Positions 1 to 8,974 of a stretch of DNA of 64,000 nt are shown piece after piece. How positions within the stretch are numbered: position 1 is the first letter of the stretch; the number at the start of each line of letters is the position of its first letter. Origin of the DNA: Paraburkholderia sprentiae WSM5005 (GTDB taxonomy: Bacteria > Pseudomonadota > Gammaproteobacteria > Burkholderiales > Burkholderiaceae); the NCBI RefSeq assembly GCF_001865575.2, contig NZ_CP017562.2, forward strand, positions 1,922,001 to 1,986,000. The letters are read 5' to 3'. The position numbers and the translations under genes were made by a program. Below the pieces are notes generated by a model. The model was not told where the DNA came from. It saw nothing but the letters and a program-made list of their open reading frames with translations, and searched no databases.

Positions 1-881
1 ATCGGCCGCCATTCCGGCAGAACCTCCAGATGGGCGTCGATCTGCGCGCGGAAGGCCGCTGTCTTCAGGCGCGGCACAAAGCGTTTGACGAAGGTGGCAC
101 GCTCGCTGACGCTGCTCGTGAGCCAGTCGGAGACGTCGGCGTAATCGACGGCGCGCAGTGGCGCGGCAACTTCGTGCCTGCTCGCGAGCCGTCCCGCCAC
201 CCCGACCAGCGGGTCCCGAAAGCCTGGCGGCATCGTGCCGATGAACTCCGCGGATGGCCGCGCTTGCGCGCGCAGGGGCCCGTCGGCATGTCGCTCGAGG
301 TACTGGCCCGCGTGCAGGATTTGCCTGGGCACCTGGGCGGGGGCGCGAACGACGACGATCGCGTCGTCCCCGGACTCCGCGAAGATTGCGGCGCGCTCGC
401 CGGTGGTCATCGCGACGACCGACCACGGACCATTGCCTGAAGGTTTGATGTCGAGGCCGTGAAGTTCGATCGACAGCGGCGGTTGCGCGCCTGCGCTCAC
501 CTTGCAGCCAACCTTGAGCCAGCCGCTCAGCATCGTGATTCGCAGCGGCCCTGCCGCGGCGTTTTGCGGCGCCGACGGCGTTTTGAGCAGTATTTGCGTT
601 TGCGGCCCGAGCGCGATCAGCGTCCCCGCACCGTCTTCGAGCTGCGCGGATTTGCCGGCGTCGGTTTCGATGATGTCGTCGTCGCGCAGCCTGGCGCCTT
701 CGCCCGGCCGATACAGCGAGGCGCCGCGAATCACCGACACCGGACTCTCGGCGAACGAGACGACGATGTCCGCGTGGGCGAGCGGCACCGCCGACGCAAA
801 CAGCGCCAGCGCGCCGCCCGCGCGTGCGCGCAGGAAGGCTGACGCCAGCATGATGAGGAAACGGCGAGCGGATGGCATCAT
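1..881 (-). CDS. FecR-domain secreted protein, 3' end cut by window edge
   Basis: An open frame runs from a double ATG (879-881, 876-878) to the left edge with no stop, about 293 codons. It starts with an Arg-containing signal peptide (hydrophobic stretch ending near Ala-His-Ala). A FecR-like beta domain follows at about residues 38-110, with 'VSVIRG', 'DDIIETDAGKSAQ' and 'GPQTQILL'. The rest is a less conserved region rich in Arg and Ala. FecR domains outside siderophore signalling are found in periplasmic or surface proteins of unknown role. It is last in the leftward T6SS operon, 165 bases after the nuclease-like gene, so it is probably co-transcribed. Its function is not recognised. Confidence 0.7.
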   Translation of the reverse strand, partial: MMPSARRFLIMLASAFLRARAGGALALFASAVPLAHADIVVSFAESPVSVIRGASLYRPGEGARLRDDDIIETDAGKSAQLEDGAGTLIALGPQTQILLKTPSAPQNAAAGPLRITMLSGWLKVGCKVSAGAQPPLSIELHGLDIKPSGNGPWSVVAMTTGERAAIFAESGDDAIVVVRAPAQVPRQILHAGQYLERHADGPLRAQARPSAEFIGTMPPGFRDPLVGVAGRLASRHEVAAPLRAVDYADVSDWLTSSVSERATFVKRFVPRLKTAAFRAQIDAHLEVLPEWRP

Positions 882-1046
882 CGGGGTCCGTTACGTCGGT
901 GTCTGCGGTACTGTTTATCGTAGACGGTCCGATTCGTCGAGGGGTTCACCGACGAAGGCCGACACACGGCGCATTTCCCCAATCGCGGCGCGCGGCTTTC
1001 AAAAAGACGCGCATCGCGTTGTTTTTTGCGGACCGCCGCGCTTGCC

Positions 1047-1598
1047 TCAATTCGCAAACGTCGCCAGCTTGAACGTGCACGCAGTCGCCCCCGGCATCAG
1101 AAGCCCCTGCTCCACGCCAACGGGCACCTGACTATTGCCCGGCCCGTACAGCCAGTAGGTGAAGTAAAGCGCTCCCGCATGGCCGACCGCCAGTCGTTCC
1201 AACGCCTGGAACGGCCCCGAATTGATCTTACCCAGCTGCGGCACGAGGTTGATATCGGTCGAGCCGCCGAGCGTGTGCGGAATGGCGTGCCCCCGGTGAT
1301 AGGTCCCGCCGTTGGCGAGCGGATGTCCGCGCATCCGCGTCGCGATTTCCTTGCGCGGCACCGCACTCTTTCCCTGACTGATTCCCCACGCTGCAATGAG
1401 GCGCTCGGTCGTCATATCGAACAGGTATGAAAACTGGCCGACGGAAGTTTCGAGCAATTCGCACGATGCCACGCGCCGAACATAATCATCAGCCCACAGG
1501 GCGACCAGCAGCGGGGCCACCTCGTCGCTAAACGCAGCCGTCGCATGCGCGTGCGACAGGCGCGGCAAAATGCGGTTGAGTTCTGCGTAATCCGTCAT
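1047..1598 (-). CDS. HRGH-motif nuclease-like protein, candidate T6SS effector
   Basis: A 183-residue protein without a visible signal peptide. The C-terminal half carries 'HRGHAIPH' (101-108), 'GGSTDINLVPQ' (111-121) and Asn126. This resembles the active-site layout of the DNA/RNA non-specific endonuclease group (Endonuclease_NS_2-like), where a His acts as general base and an Asn binds the metal. The first 90 residues are helical and not recognised. Start ATG 1598 has GAGGTG six bases upstream. It lies 44 bases after the metallopeptidase-like gene at the tail of the T6SS operon. Location and nuclease-like motif suggest an effector; no immunity gene is evident next to it. The family call rests on the motif only. 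Confidence 0.6.
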   Translation of the reverse strand: MTDYAELNRILPRLSHAHATAAFSDEVAPLLVALWADDYVRRVASCELLETSVGQFSYLFDMTTERLIAAWGISQGKSAVPRKEIATRMRGHPLANGGTYHRGHAIPHTLGGSTDINLVPQLGKINSGPFQALERLAVGHAGALYFTYWLYGPGNSQVPVGVEQGLLMPGATACTFKLATFAN

Positions 1599-1642
1599 GC
1601 GTCACCTCGACAGCGTGTGTCGCGCGGTTCGCTTCGTCCTTG

Positions 1643-2569
1643 CTATCCGCCCGCTCTCGCGACCGCCTCCTGCAAGCGCCGCCGCACCTTGCCGACATCG
1701 ACGCCGCCAGGTCCCGGCGTGTCGATGATCGGCATATAGCGCGCAGGCGTATGCAGCAAATAGGCCTGCATCTCATCGATCACGATCCGGTCGCTCGGGT
1801 CGTAGCCGAGATTCTCCAGTTGCCGGGTCAACTCCGCGCGTTCCTCGAAGCTCAATACCTGCCACCAGAACGCACGGCACACATGTGCGTAGGCGCCGTC
1901 CGAAAAGTACTGCCAATGGCCCAATTCGTGACTGAGGATCGCGGCCCTGACGGTGGCGTCGATCGTCTCGCCGCCTCGCGCGCGACCCAGCCCGGGAATG
2001 GTGATCAGAAAATCGTGTGCGTTCGCCGCTTTCCAGGTTCCCTGCTCCTCGCGAATCAAACGCCATCGCACGAGAATCGTCTGCAACGTGCGCTCGCCCT
2101 GGTTCAGCACCACGCCCTGCTCACGCGCGAGTTCGAAAAAATGCGTCAACTCCTCCGTGCTGAAGTTGTTGCCCGCCGTCAGCCCGGCGGGGTCGGTGCC
2201 AAAGCGCCGCGCGTGAGCCGCGATCGCCGCCGCCGACACCACGCGGTCGCGCGGCATATCGCGGCGTTCGAGCAATGCCACCACGCGCGTGAACATCGCG
2301 CCCTGTTGCTCGAGGCTGGCCGCCTGCATCACATGGAGGCCGGGTTGGTCCGTCACGGTGAACAGTTGGAGGCGCGCGTCGGGGGCCAACGCGGCGGCGA
2401 GCCGGGCAAGCGGCAAACGCACCGCTCCGGTGTCGTCGTCGACGGCCGCGGGTCTGTCGGCGGCGTTGTTCGAGTCCTGCGGACCCGCGGCGAGCGCGAT
2501 CGTGGTGACGCACGCGAACAGCAGCGCCACACCCGTCGCCACGTCGCAATACACGCGATAACGTGTCAT
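1643..2569 (-). CDS. Secreted HExxH metallopeptidase-like protein
   Basis: A 308-residue protein with an N-terminal signal segment (about residues 10-28, ending Ala-Leu-Ala-Ala). The zinc-protease motif HELGH sits at 214-218 in 'AAILSHELGHWQYFS', with a likely third ligand Glu266 in 'VIDEMQAYLLH', the spacing expected of gluzincins. It should act in the periplasm or be exported. ATG 2569 is preferred over TTG 2578 because AAGG lies at proper spacing before it. It follows the OmpA-domain gene by about 20 bases and precedes the nuclease-like gene, so it belongs to the T6SS operon tail. It may be an effector, a processing protease or a cell-wall remodelling accessory; the sequence cannot decide. 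Confidence 0.6.
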   Translation of the reverse strand: MTRYRVYCDVATGVALLFACVTTIALAAGPQDSNNAADRPAAVDDDTGAVRLPLARLAAALAPDARLQLFTVTDQPGLHVMQAASLEQQGAMFTRVVALLERRDMPRDRVVSAAAIAAHARRFGTDPAGLTAGNNFSTEELTHFFELAREQGVVLNQGERTLQTILVRWRLIREEQGTWKAANAHDFLITIPGLGRARGGETIDATVRAAILSHELGHWQYFSDGAYAHVCRAFWWQVLSFEERAELTRQLENLGYDPSDRIVIDEMQAYLLHTPARYMPIIDTPGPGGVDVGKVRRRLQEAVARAGG

Positions 2570-2590
2570 CGGCGGCAACCTTGAAAGCGC

Positions 2591-3196
2591 CTAATCCGTG
2601 ACCGTGACGATCGTCACCCGACGGTTCTCGGGCGCCGTCGGATTGCGCTTGTTCAACGGATCGGAAGAACCTTTGCCGAGCGACGAAAGCCGCTCCGCCG
2701 CGATGCCGTCCTTCCGCGTCAGATATTCGACCACCGCGGCCGCACGGTCTTCGGAGAGCTTCATGTTGGCATCGGGCGACCCGCGAGGATCGGCATGCCC
2801 TTCGACGCGAAACCGGTACGCCGCGAGTTTCTCCGACTGCAATGCACCGGCGACCTTGTCGAGCGCGGCCTTCGCGCTGTCGGTGAGCATTGCCGAATTG
2901 GTCGCGAACGTGATCAGTATTTGTGCGGCGGGTTTTCTCGCGGGCGCGGGGCGCGGCGCGGCGGACGGCGGCTTGTTCGACAGCACGAAGCCGCGCGTCA
3001 CGACGTTCTCGCCCGACTCGCTCGACAGGTCGGGCTCGAGCGCGCGCGTCACCGACTGCTCGTTGATGTCCTGCTCGTTCAGGACCGGTTCGGCTGCGCG
3101 CGAGGCCGTGCACAGCAATGCGAGCAAGCACAGCGTGGCGGACAGAACGCCGCCCGGAATGCGTCGTGCGGAAGACGGAGGGGTCAGGCGTGACAT
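2591..3196 (-). CDS. OmpA-domain peptidoglycan-binding T6SS accessory protein
   Basis: A 201-residue exported protein. A signal peptide (residues about 15-35, cleavage near 'ASRA-AEP') is followed by a Pro/Ala linker and a C-terminal OmpA domain: 'ILITFATNSAMLTDSAKAAL', 'VEGHADPRG', 'LSEDRAAAVVEYL' and 'NRRVTI', where Asp and Arg bind diaminopimelate. ATG 3196 has GGAG about eight bases upstream. A longer in-frame reading from 3322 lacks a signal peptide at its start. It follows tagF after a 160-base gap. It probably anchors T6SS or its tail products to peptidoglycan; tssL already carries its own OmpA domain. Confidence 0.8.
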   Translation of the reverse strand: MSRLTPPSSARRIPGGVLSATLCLLALLCTASRAAEPVLNEQDINEQSVTRALEPDLSSESGENVVTRGFVLSNKPPSAAPRPAPARKPAAQILITFATNSAMLTDSAKAALDKVAGALQSEKLAAYRFRVEGHADPRGSPDANMKLSEDRAAAVVEYLTRKDGIAAERLSSLGKGSSDPLNKRNPTAPENRRVTIVTVTD

Positions 3197-3356
3197 ACGG
3201 CGATCTCCGCAGAATGGAGTTGCGGTGAGGCCGCCAGCGCCCCTTTGCGGACCGTCGGCGAACACCGGCGCGAACCGGCGTATGACAGCCTCATCCTTTA
3301 AAGACGAATGATGAGAAGTCAATTTGAAACGCTTACCCTTACCCGCGGCGGCGACG

Positions 3357-4073
3357 TCAGTGATGCCGTTGCTGTGCGCCCGGGTTCGAAATGACGTCGA
3401 TCACCGAATCCCACTCTTGGGTGCCGACGTCGAGCAGACTCGCGAACTGCAAGCCGGTCGTCGTGCCCGCGGAAACTCTCGCCGAAGCCGGCACGGCCGG
3501 CGATCCGTCGCTCCACCAGACCGCGTGTCCCATGGCGACGGTCTGTTCGAGCAAAGTGGCGAATCCGCCGTCGGCCGCATCAGGGATGGCGAGCCGCCAC
3601 GGCGTCGATGCGCGATCCCCATTGAACAGGCTCTCGGCTCGCAACGCCGCGTCGAAAGCATCGAGGGCGAATTCCTGCGTCAGTGTCGACAATGCGAGCG
3701 CCACCAAGCGGTCATACCATCCTTGCGCATCGGCCAGTCGCCGTGCGAGTTCGGCGCCATCGATCGCCTCAGCGATCGTGAACGGAAAATAACGCCCCAC
3801 ACGGTCCACGCCCGGCGTCAGAACGCCCGCCCACGCGCTCGTGCCATACAGACCCGCGCCCAGCACGAAACACCACACCGGGGCATTCAGATACAGTTCC
3901 AGCCACTGCGCGCCAAAGCGCTGCCGCGCCAGTAACATGCCTTCCTGCAAGCGCTCGTCCCAACGCGTGACGAACTCGATTGGCAAGCGCCGTCCCACGA
4001 AGTCGCCATGCGTGCGCACCTTGCCGAAGAAGCCGGGCCCGGATGTCGGCTCCTGCGCAAGCTCGCCACTCAT
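3357..4073 (-). CDS. tagF: Type VI secretion-associated protein TagF (ImpM family)
   Basis: A 238-residue ImpM/SciT-family protein opening 'MSGELAQEPTSGPGFFGKV', then 'THGDFVGRRLP' and 'GVLTPGVDRVGRYFPFTIA', hallmarks of TagF. In Pseudomonas TagF is a cytoplasmic post-translational repressor of T6SS acting with the kinase/phosphatase/FHA pathway, whose parts are all in this window. Its ATG overlaps the tssM stop in ATGA (4070-4073), implying translational coupling. The frame stays open far upstream inside tssM, but that extension is antisense-frame noise without family similarity. Confidence 0.9.
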   Translation of the reverse strand: MSGELAQEPTSGPGFFGKVRTHGDFVGRRLPIEFVTRWDERLQEGMLLARQRFGAQWLELYLNAPVWCFVLGAGLYGTSAWAGVLTPGVDRVGRYFPFTIAEAIDGAELARRLADAQGWYDRLVALALSTLTQEFALDAFDAALRAESLFNGDRASTPWRLAIPDAADGGFATLLEQTVAMGHAVWWSDGSPAVPASARVSAGTTTGLQFASLLDVGTQEWDSVIDVISNPGAQQRHH

Positions 4074-7000
4074 AGCCGATCCGGACAGCGAAACTGTTCG
4101 AGCATGGCACGGCGAAACGGATTCACGATGCTGCTGGCTGCCAGTTCGAACTCCGCGCGCCGGCCATCCGAGTCGAAGCTCAGGCGAAAGCGGTCGGGTT
4201 GCGCGGTGGGTTGCAGACGCGCATCGTCGATCAGATGCAGCAGTGCCCACGGTCCGTCGGCGCGCGCCGCCGGTGCGCTGCCCGCCGGCGTGAACTCGAC
4301 GTGCGCCTGGCCGGTGCCCTTGCCGCTCGGCCACTGGAACACCATCGATTGCGGCGCGTCGGGTTTGACGACCATTTGCTGCCCATCGATGTCGAGCGTG
4401 AACTGGGTAATCGATGGATCGATGGTGAGCGGCTTCACCGTGAAGCGCACCGACACGTCTCGGCCGCCGGCCCGGAAGAACGCGTCGCGGATCTGCGCGG
4501 CGCGCTGGAATTGGCCGAGCACCTCGACCGGGATGCCGAGCGTATCGACGCCGCTGCGCCATTTCCACTGCGGTCCCGACATGTCGACCATCGTTGCCAG
4601 ATTCTTCTGGAAGAAATCGTCGATCAGGCCGCCTGGGCTCAGCAGCCTGCCGAAATCGTCGGGCGCGACGTCGCGTGTCGAGCCGCGCACGAGAGGATAG
4701 CGACCGTCGAGCGCCTGCCGGCACAGCTGCGCCACGTTCGCCTGCCACAACGCGTTCAGGCGCGCCCGCTCGCCGCCCACCATCAGCGACCCCGCCCCGC
4801 TCGCGACGCTGGTGGCCACCGTCGCAAGCGGCGGCGGCGCCCCCTGGGCCACCAGCTTGAGCTTGTTCAACGCATCGCCGGGCGGCGGCGGCAAGCCCTG
4901 ACGGCGCGCCGAGTCCGCGGCCTCCAGATAGGTCGCGGCGTCCTTCAGCGCGGCGAGTTGCGCGTCCAGCGGAGCCGGGCCCGGTGCGCCGGGTTTGCCG
5001 GCCAGTTCGTGCAGCGCCTGGAAATGCGCGTCGACCGGATTGAGTTCGGCCGGCGCGGGCGCTGCCGCGTCTTCCGGCTGGTTGCCGAGCGCGCTCTCGA
5101 GGCGCTTTTTGGCCGCATCGAGCTTGTTGGTCAACGCGGCAACGCCCTGCTCCGTCAGCGAACCGCCCGTTTTGGTGCTGCCCAGCGTGGTTTCCTGCGC
5201 CGCGGCCAGCATCAGCGAGCGCAGCGGCGAGTCGGGCGCCGCGAGCACATTCGCCACGCGTGCCCCCTGCTGCACGCCGTCGAACGGCACCCCGTCGATA
5301 TCGTTGAGCAACGCGTCCCACTGGCGGATGTACTCGTCGTAGTAAAGCCGGGTGATGCCCGCCTTCAGATCCTCGATACCGTTCAGCGTCAATACTGATT
5401 CCTGACGGCCGAGCACCCAATCGTCCTTTGCGATATCGATCACCGCCGCGTCGCGCAACTGGCCGAACTTCTGATAGCCGGCCCGCGTGTACGCGCCTGA
5501 AACACCGCGCGTCAACGGCGCGCCGCTCTTGCGCACGAGCACCGGCGCGGCATTGCGCCCCGCCGCGTAGGCGACGCTGAACTCCGGCAGTCTGCTCTGT
5601 TCGAGATCGCGTTTGACGCGGTTGAACAGACGCTGCGTCAGCGGCATTTTGGCGAGCGTCGCGCGCGCCTGCGCGATCAGATCCTTGTCGAGCGGCAGCG
5701 ACGCATCGAAGCGCGCCGGCTGGAACAGCGCGGCGAGATGGCCGTCGAGATCGTTGCGCTGATCGTCGTTGGCATCGCGCAACGGCCCGCGGCGCCAATC
5801 GACATCGGCCCACAAGCGCACGGAGTCGGCGTCGAAGTGCAGTGAATCGCCCAGCATCAGATATGCGCGCAAGACTTCATACTGGAAGTCGGGATTGTTC
5901 GCGTCACCGCGGCGCAATTCTTCTTCCATGCGGCTCACGACCAGAGGCAACAGGGTCTGCCGCAACAGCCGCCGATAACTGGTCTGCGCTTCGAGGCCGA
6001 GCTTGTCGCCCTGATAAAGGCCGAGGCGCGACAGCCACGGCACGCTCCTGTCGCGGTCCGCGTAACCGCCGGGAAGGTCGCGCGCGGCATTGAGCAGCGG
6101 CAGCAGCGCAAGCGGGTTGTCGCCCGGCTGGGTGGTCTGCGCGAGCTTCTGCAACCCGGCAACGTGCTGTCGAACATCGGCGACGTAAGCGCGATTGCGT
6201 TGATAGCTGACGAAGAACAGAACCAGCGCCAGCACCGTGACGATGCCGATCGCCGCCAGCGCGGCGCGCTGAAACCAGGCGCGGCGCCGCTCCAGCTTCT
6301 GGTTCACGCCCGCGAGTCCGGCTTCCTCGAAGATCACGCCGCGCAGCAGCCGCGTGATGAAGTACGCGCGCCCGCTCGCCGGGTCGGGCAACACGACCTG
6401 TTGCTGGAAGCCGAGCGCCGAGGCCACCGCGCTCATCACGCGATCGATGGGCCGGCCTTCCTGGGTGCCGCTAGTGAAATACACGCCGCGCAGCAACGCG
6501 GACTCCTCGAAGCGCGAGGTACTGAAGGTTTCGTCGAGAAAGCTTTTCAGTGTGGCTTGCAGACCCGCGAACTGCTGCGGAAATCCATAGACGAGCGCAC
6601 GCCGGCGCACATCGGTCTCGCGCTGCATACGGTGCAGCACGCGGGCTTGCAGCTGCTTTTCCAGCGCGTCGAATTCGGCGGGAAATGCGGCCAGTGCGTC
6701 GTCCGGTGAGCCTCGCTCGGTGAACGGGAACGTCATGCCCCAGACTTGTTCGCGCTCGTCGCGGCCGAGGTCGTCGAAGAATTCCGCGAAACCCGCGAGC
6801 AGATCGCATTTGGTCACGATCACGTAGACCGGAAAACGCATGCCGAGCTTGCCGTACAGTTCCCTGAGACGCTCGCGCACGGCTTGCGCCTGCTGCGCGC
6901 GCTGCGGGTCGGACAGTTGCAGCAGGTCGCGCGTCGACAAGGCCACGATGACGCCATTCAGCGGCCGGCGCGGCCGATACTTGCGCAGCAGTTGCAGGAA

Positions 7001-7615
7001 GCCGGCCCACGCGGCCTGATCGGCTTCGGCGAAACTATCCTGGGTGGTGAAGCGGCCCGCGGTATCGAGCAGCACCGCATCGTCGGTGAACCACCAGTCG
7101 CAATTGCGCGTGCCGCCCACGCCGCCGATCGACTGCTTGCCGAGCCGCTCGGCGAGGGGAAACTTGAGCCCGGAGTTCAATAGTGCGGTGGTTTTGCCCG
7201 TGCCGGGCGCGCCGACGAACATGTACCACGGCAACTGGTACACGTACTGACTACCGAAGCGACCCTTGACCCGCGCCTTGCGCAAGGTCGCCATGGCGGC
7301 TTCGAAACGCTGCTTCAACGCGGCGACGTCGGCCTCGGATTCTTTCTTGCCCGGCGCGGGCTCGGCCGGTCCCTCTGCCACCACGCGAGTGAACTTGATG
7401 TTGGCGAGACGCACCGCGATCCAGCGCACGCTCCAGTACACCGCCCACACCAGCAGCAACACGATGATCACGGCCCAGCGGCTGCTGTTGCTTTCGAACG
7501 GCTCATGGCCCGCGTACGCGACGAGCGGCCCCTCGACCCACACGATCAGCGACAGCGCGAGCACGCCGAGCAACGACAGCACAATGGCTCGTCTGAGCCA
7601 GCCAAAGATTTTCAT
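4070..7615 (-). CDS. tssM: Type VI secretion inner-membrane protein TssM (IcmF)
   Basis: A 1,181-residue IcmF protein. Two transmembrane helices lie at about 8-26 and 46-64, then a cytoplasmic NTPase-like domain with Walker A GAPGTGKT (135-142), a third membrane helix near 435-460 ('VTVLALVLFFVSY'), and a long periplasmic domain ending in the IcmF C-terminal module. TssM forms the trans-envelope complex with TssL and TssJ. No TssJ lipoprotein is recognisable in the window. ATG 7615 has GGGGAG six bases upstream. It lies 46 bases after tssL and overlaps tagF by four bases. Confidence 0.97.
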   Translation of the reverse strand: MKIFGWLRRAIVLSLLGVLALSLIVWVEGPLVAYAGHEPFESNSSRWAVIIVLLLVWAVYWSVRWIAVRLANIKFTRVVAEGPAEPAPGKKESEADVAALKQRFEAAMATLRKARVKGRFGSQYVYQLPWYMFVGAPGTGKTTALLNSGLKFPLAERLGKQSIGGVGGTRNCDWWFTDDAVLLDTAGRFTTQDSFAEADQAAWAGFLQLLRKYRPRRPLNGVIVALSTRDLLQLSDPQRAQQAQAVRERLRELYGKLGMRFPVYVIVTKCDLLAGFAEFFDDLGRDEREQVWGMTFPFTERGSPDDALAAFPAEFDALEKQLQARVLHRMQRETDVRRRALVYGFPQQFAGLQATLKSFLDETFSTSRFEESALLRGVYFTSGTQEGRPIDRVMSAVASALGFQQQVVLPDPASGRAYFITRLLRGVIFEEAGLAGVNQKLERRRAWFQRAALAAIGIVTVLALVLFFVSYQRNRAYVADVRQHVAGLQKLAQTTQPGDNPLALLPLLNAARDLPGGYADRDRSVPWLSRLGLYQGDKLGLEAQTSYRRLLRQTLLPLVVSRMEEELRRGDANNPDFQYEVLRAYLMLGDSLHFDADSVRLWADVDWRRGPLRDANDDQRNDLDGHLAALFQPARFDASLPLDKDLIAQARATLAKMPLTQRLFNRVKRDLEQSRLPEFSVAYAAGRNAAPVLVRKSGAPLTRGVSGAYTRAGYQKFGQLRDAAVIDIAKDDWVLGRQESVLTLNGIEDLKAGITRLYYDEYIRQWDALLNDIDGVPFDGVQQGARVANVLAAPDSPLRSLMLAAAQETTLGSTKTGGSLTEQGVAALTNKLDAAKKRLESALGNQPEDAAAPAPAELNPVDAHFQALHELAGKPGAPGPAPLDAQLAALKDAATYLEAADSARRQGLPPPPGDALNKLKLVAQGAPPPLATVATSVASGAGSLMVGGERARLNALWQANVAQLCRQALDGRYPLVRGSTRDVAPDDFGRLLSPGGLIDDFFQKNLATMVDMSGPQWKWRSGVDTLGIPVEVLGQFQRAAQIRDAFFRAGGRDVSVRFTVKPLTIDPSITQFTLDIDGQQMVVKPDAPQSMVFQWPSGKGTGQAHVEFTPAGSAPAARADGPWALLHLIDDARLQPTAQPDRFRLSFDSDGRRAEFELAASSIVNPFRRAMLEQFRCPDRL

Positions 7616-7661
7616 ATCCGGCTCCCCTGCGCCACCCGCGACGGACTCATCCCGAAGGCCT

Positions 7662-8951
7662 TCACGATGCCGCTCCCGGCGCCAGCACCGTGATATCGAC
7701 GCGGCGGTTGCGCGCGCGATTCGCGGCGGTGTCGTTCGGTGCGATCGGCTCGGCGTCGCCGCGCCCTTCGGCGCTGAAGCGGGCTGGGTTGCCGGCCCGC
7801 GACGCGAGCATGTCGCGCACCGCTTCGGCGCGCGCCTGCGACAGATGCCAGTTCGACGGGAAGCGCGCGGACAAGACTCGCTGGCTGTCCGTGTGACCCG
7901 CGACCACCACGTTGCCCGGCACTTCCTTCAACGCGTCGCCGATACGCTGGATGAGCGGGACGAAACCCGCGGCCAGATCGGCGCTGCCCGAGCCGAACAG
8001 GCCGTCGCCATTGATCGTGACGACAGTCCGGTCCGGCAACTCCGAGACACGCACGAGGCCTTGGGCAATTTCAGGCGCGAGGAACTGCGATAGCTTCGGC
8101 GCAGGTTTGGGCGCCGCCGCCAGCTTCGACGCGAGCACGGGAGCCGGCGCGACGCGGATGCCGTGCAGCGCTTCGAACACGCGGTCGGACATGTCGTTGA
8201 GCCTGAAGCTCAACGACAGATGGACGATCACCAGCACGAGGCAGGCGATTGCCGCCGCGACCCACAACGGCACGAGTTGCAGCAACGGCTTTCGTTCGAC
8301 CTTGACCGGCAGCCAGTGCGGCGACAGATCGCGTTCGGCCGCGCCGCGCTGGCCGCGAATCATCTGTTCGAGGCGTTCGCGGATCGTGTCGAGCTGCGTG
8401 CGGCCACCGTCGATCAGACGGTAACGTCCTTCGAAACCGAGGCCGAGAATCACGTAGATCAATTCGAGCACGTCGATATTGGCCGCGGGGTTCTGCGCGA
8501 GACGCTGCAGGATCAGGAAAAAGCGCTCGCCACCCGAGGCCTCGTTGTGGAACGTCACCAGCAAACTGCGGCTGCCCCACAAGCCCGCCCCCCATGGCGT
8601 GCTGGCGACCGCTTCGTCGAGGAACGTGCACAGGCAATAGCGCGAGGCGCCGAGCTTCTCGTCGTCGATGCCGTTGGCGCGGCCTTGCGTCTCGAAGTTG
8701 CGCACCATTTGCATCAGCTGGTTGCGCAGGTCTTCCACATTCGGATGGGTCGGCAACTGCCGCAACGGCAGCGCCAGTTCGATCAGCGGGTTGGCCGCGC
8801 GCAGCAGCGGATTCAGACCGCCGCCAGCGGGCAGCATCGGCGCGGGCGTTGCCGCGGCCGCCATGAACGCCGCCCGCGCGCCGCCCGGTGTCGGAATCAG
8901 AATCGTCGCGCCGGGATCGTCGGCGGGGCCACGCGGTTCGTCTGGACTCAC
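7662..8951 (-). CDS. tssL: Type VI secretion protein TssL (DotU) with C-terminal OmpA domain
   Basis: About 429 residues. The N-terminal DotU cytoplasmic domain includes 'CLCTFLDEAVASTPWG', followed by a single transmembrane helix ('LWVAAAIACLVLVIVHLSL'). A periplasmic OmpA-like domain follows, with 'INGDGLFGSGSADL', 'VVAGHTDSQRV', 'LSQARAEAVRDML' and 'NRARNRRVDI'. This is the extended TssL type that binds peptidoglycan itself. The start is taken as GTG 8951, with GAGGAA at good spacing; TTG 8966 is possible upstream. It lies about 20 bases downstream of tssK. Confidence 0.95.
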   Translation of the reverse strand: MSPDEPRGPADDPGATILIPTPGGARAAFMAAAATPAPMLPAGGGLNPLLRAANPLIELALPLRQLPTHPNVEDLRNQLMQMVRNFETQGRANGIDDEKLGASRYCLCTFLDEAVASTPWGAGLWGSRSLLVTFHNEASGGERFFLILQRLAQNPAANIDVLELIYVILGLGFEGRYRLIDGGRTQLDTIRERLEQMIRGQRGAAERDLSPHWLPVKVERKPLLQLVPLWVAAAIACLVLVIVHLSLSFRLNDMSDRVFEALHGIRVAPAPVLASKLAAAPKPAPKLSQFLAPEIAQGLVRVSELPDRTVVTINGDGLFGSGSADLAAGFVPLIQRIGDALKEVPGNVVVAGHTDSQRVLSARFPSNWHLSQARAEAVRDMLASRAGNPARFSAEGRGDAEPIAPNDTAANRARNRRVDITVLAPGAAS

Positions 8952-8974
8952 GATGAACTTCCTCAATCAATGCA

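Noticed and set aside
3357..5813. An 818-codon frame in which tagF is the C-terminal part
   Set aside because: The first 580 codons are in a shifted frame inside tssM and Arg-rich; TagF similarity begins exactly at the ATG overlapping the tssM stop.
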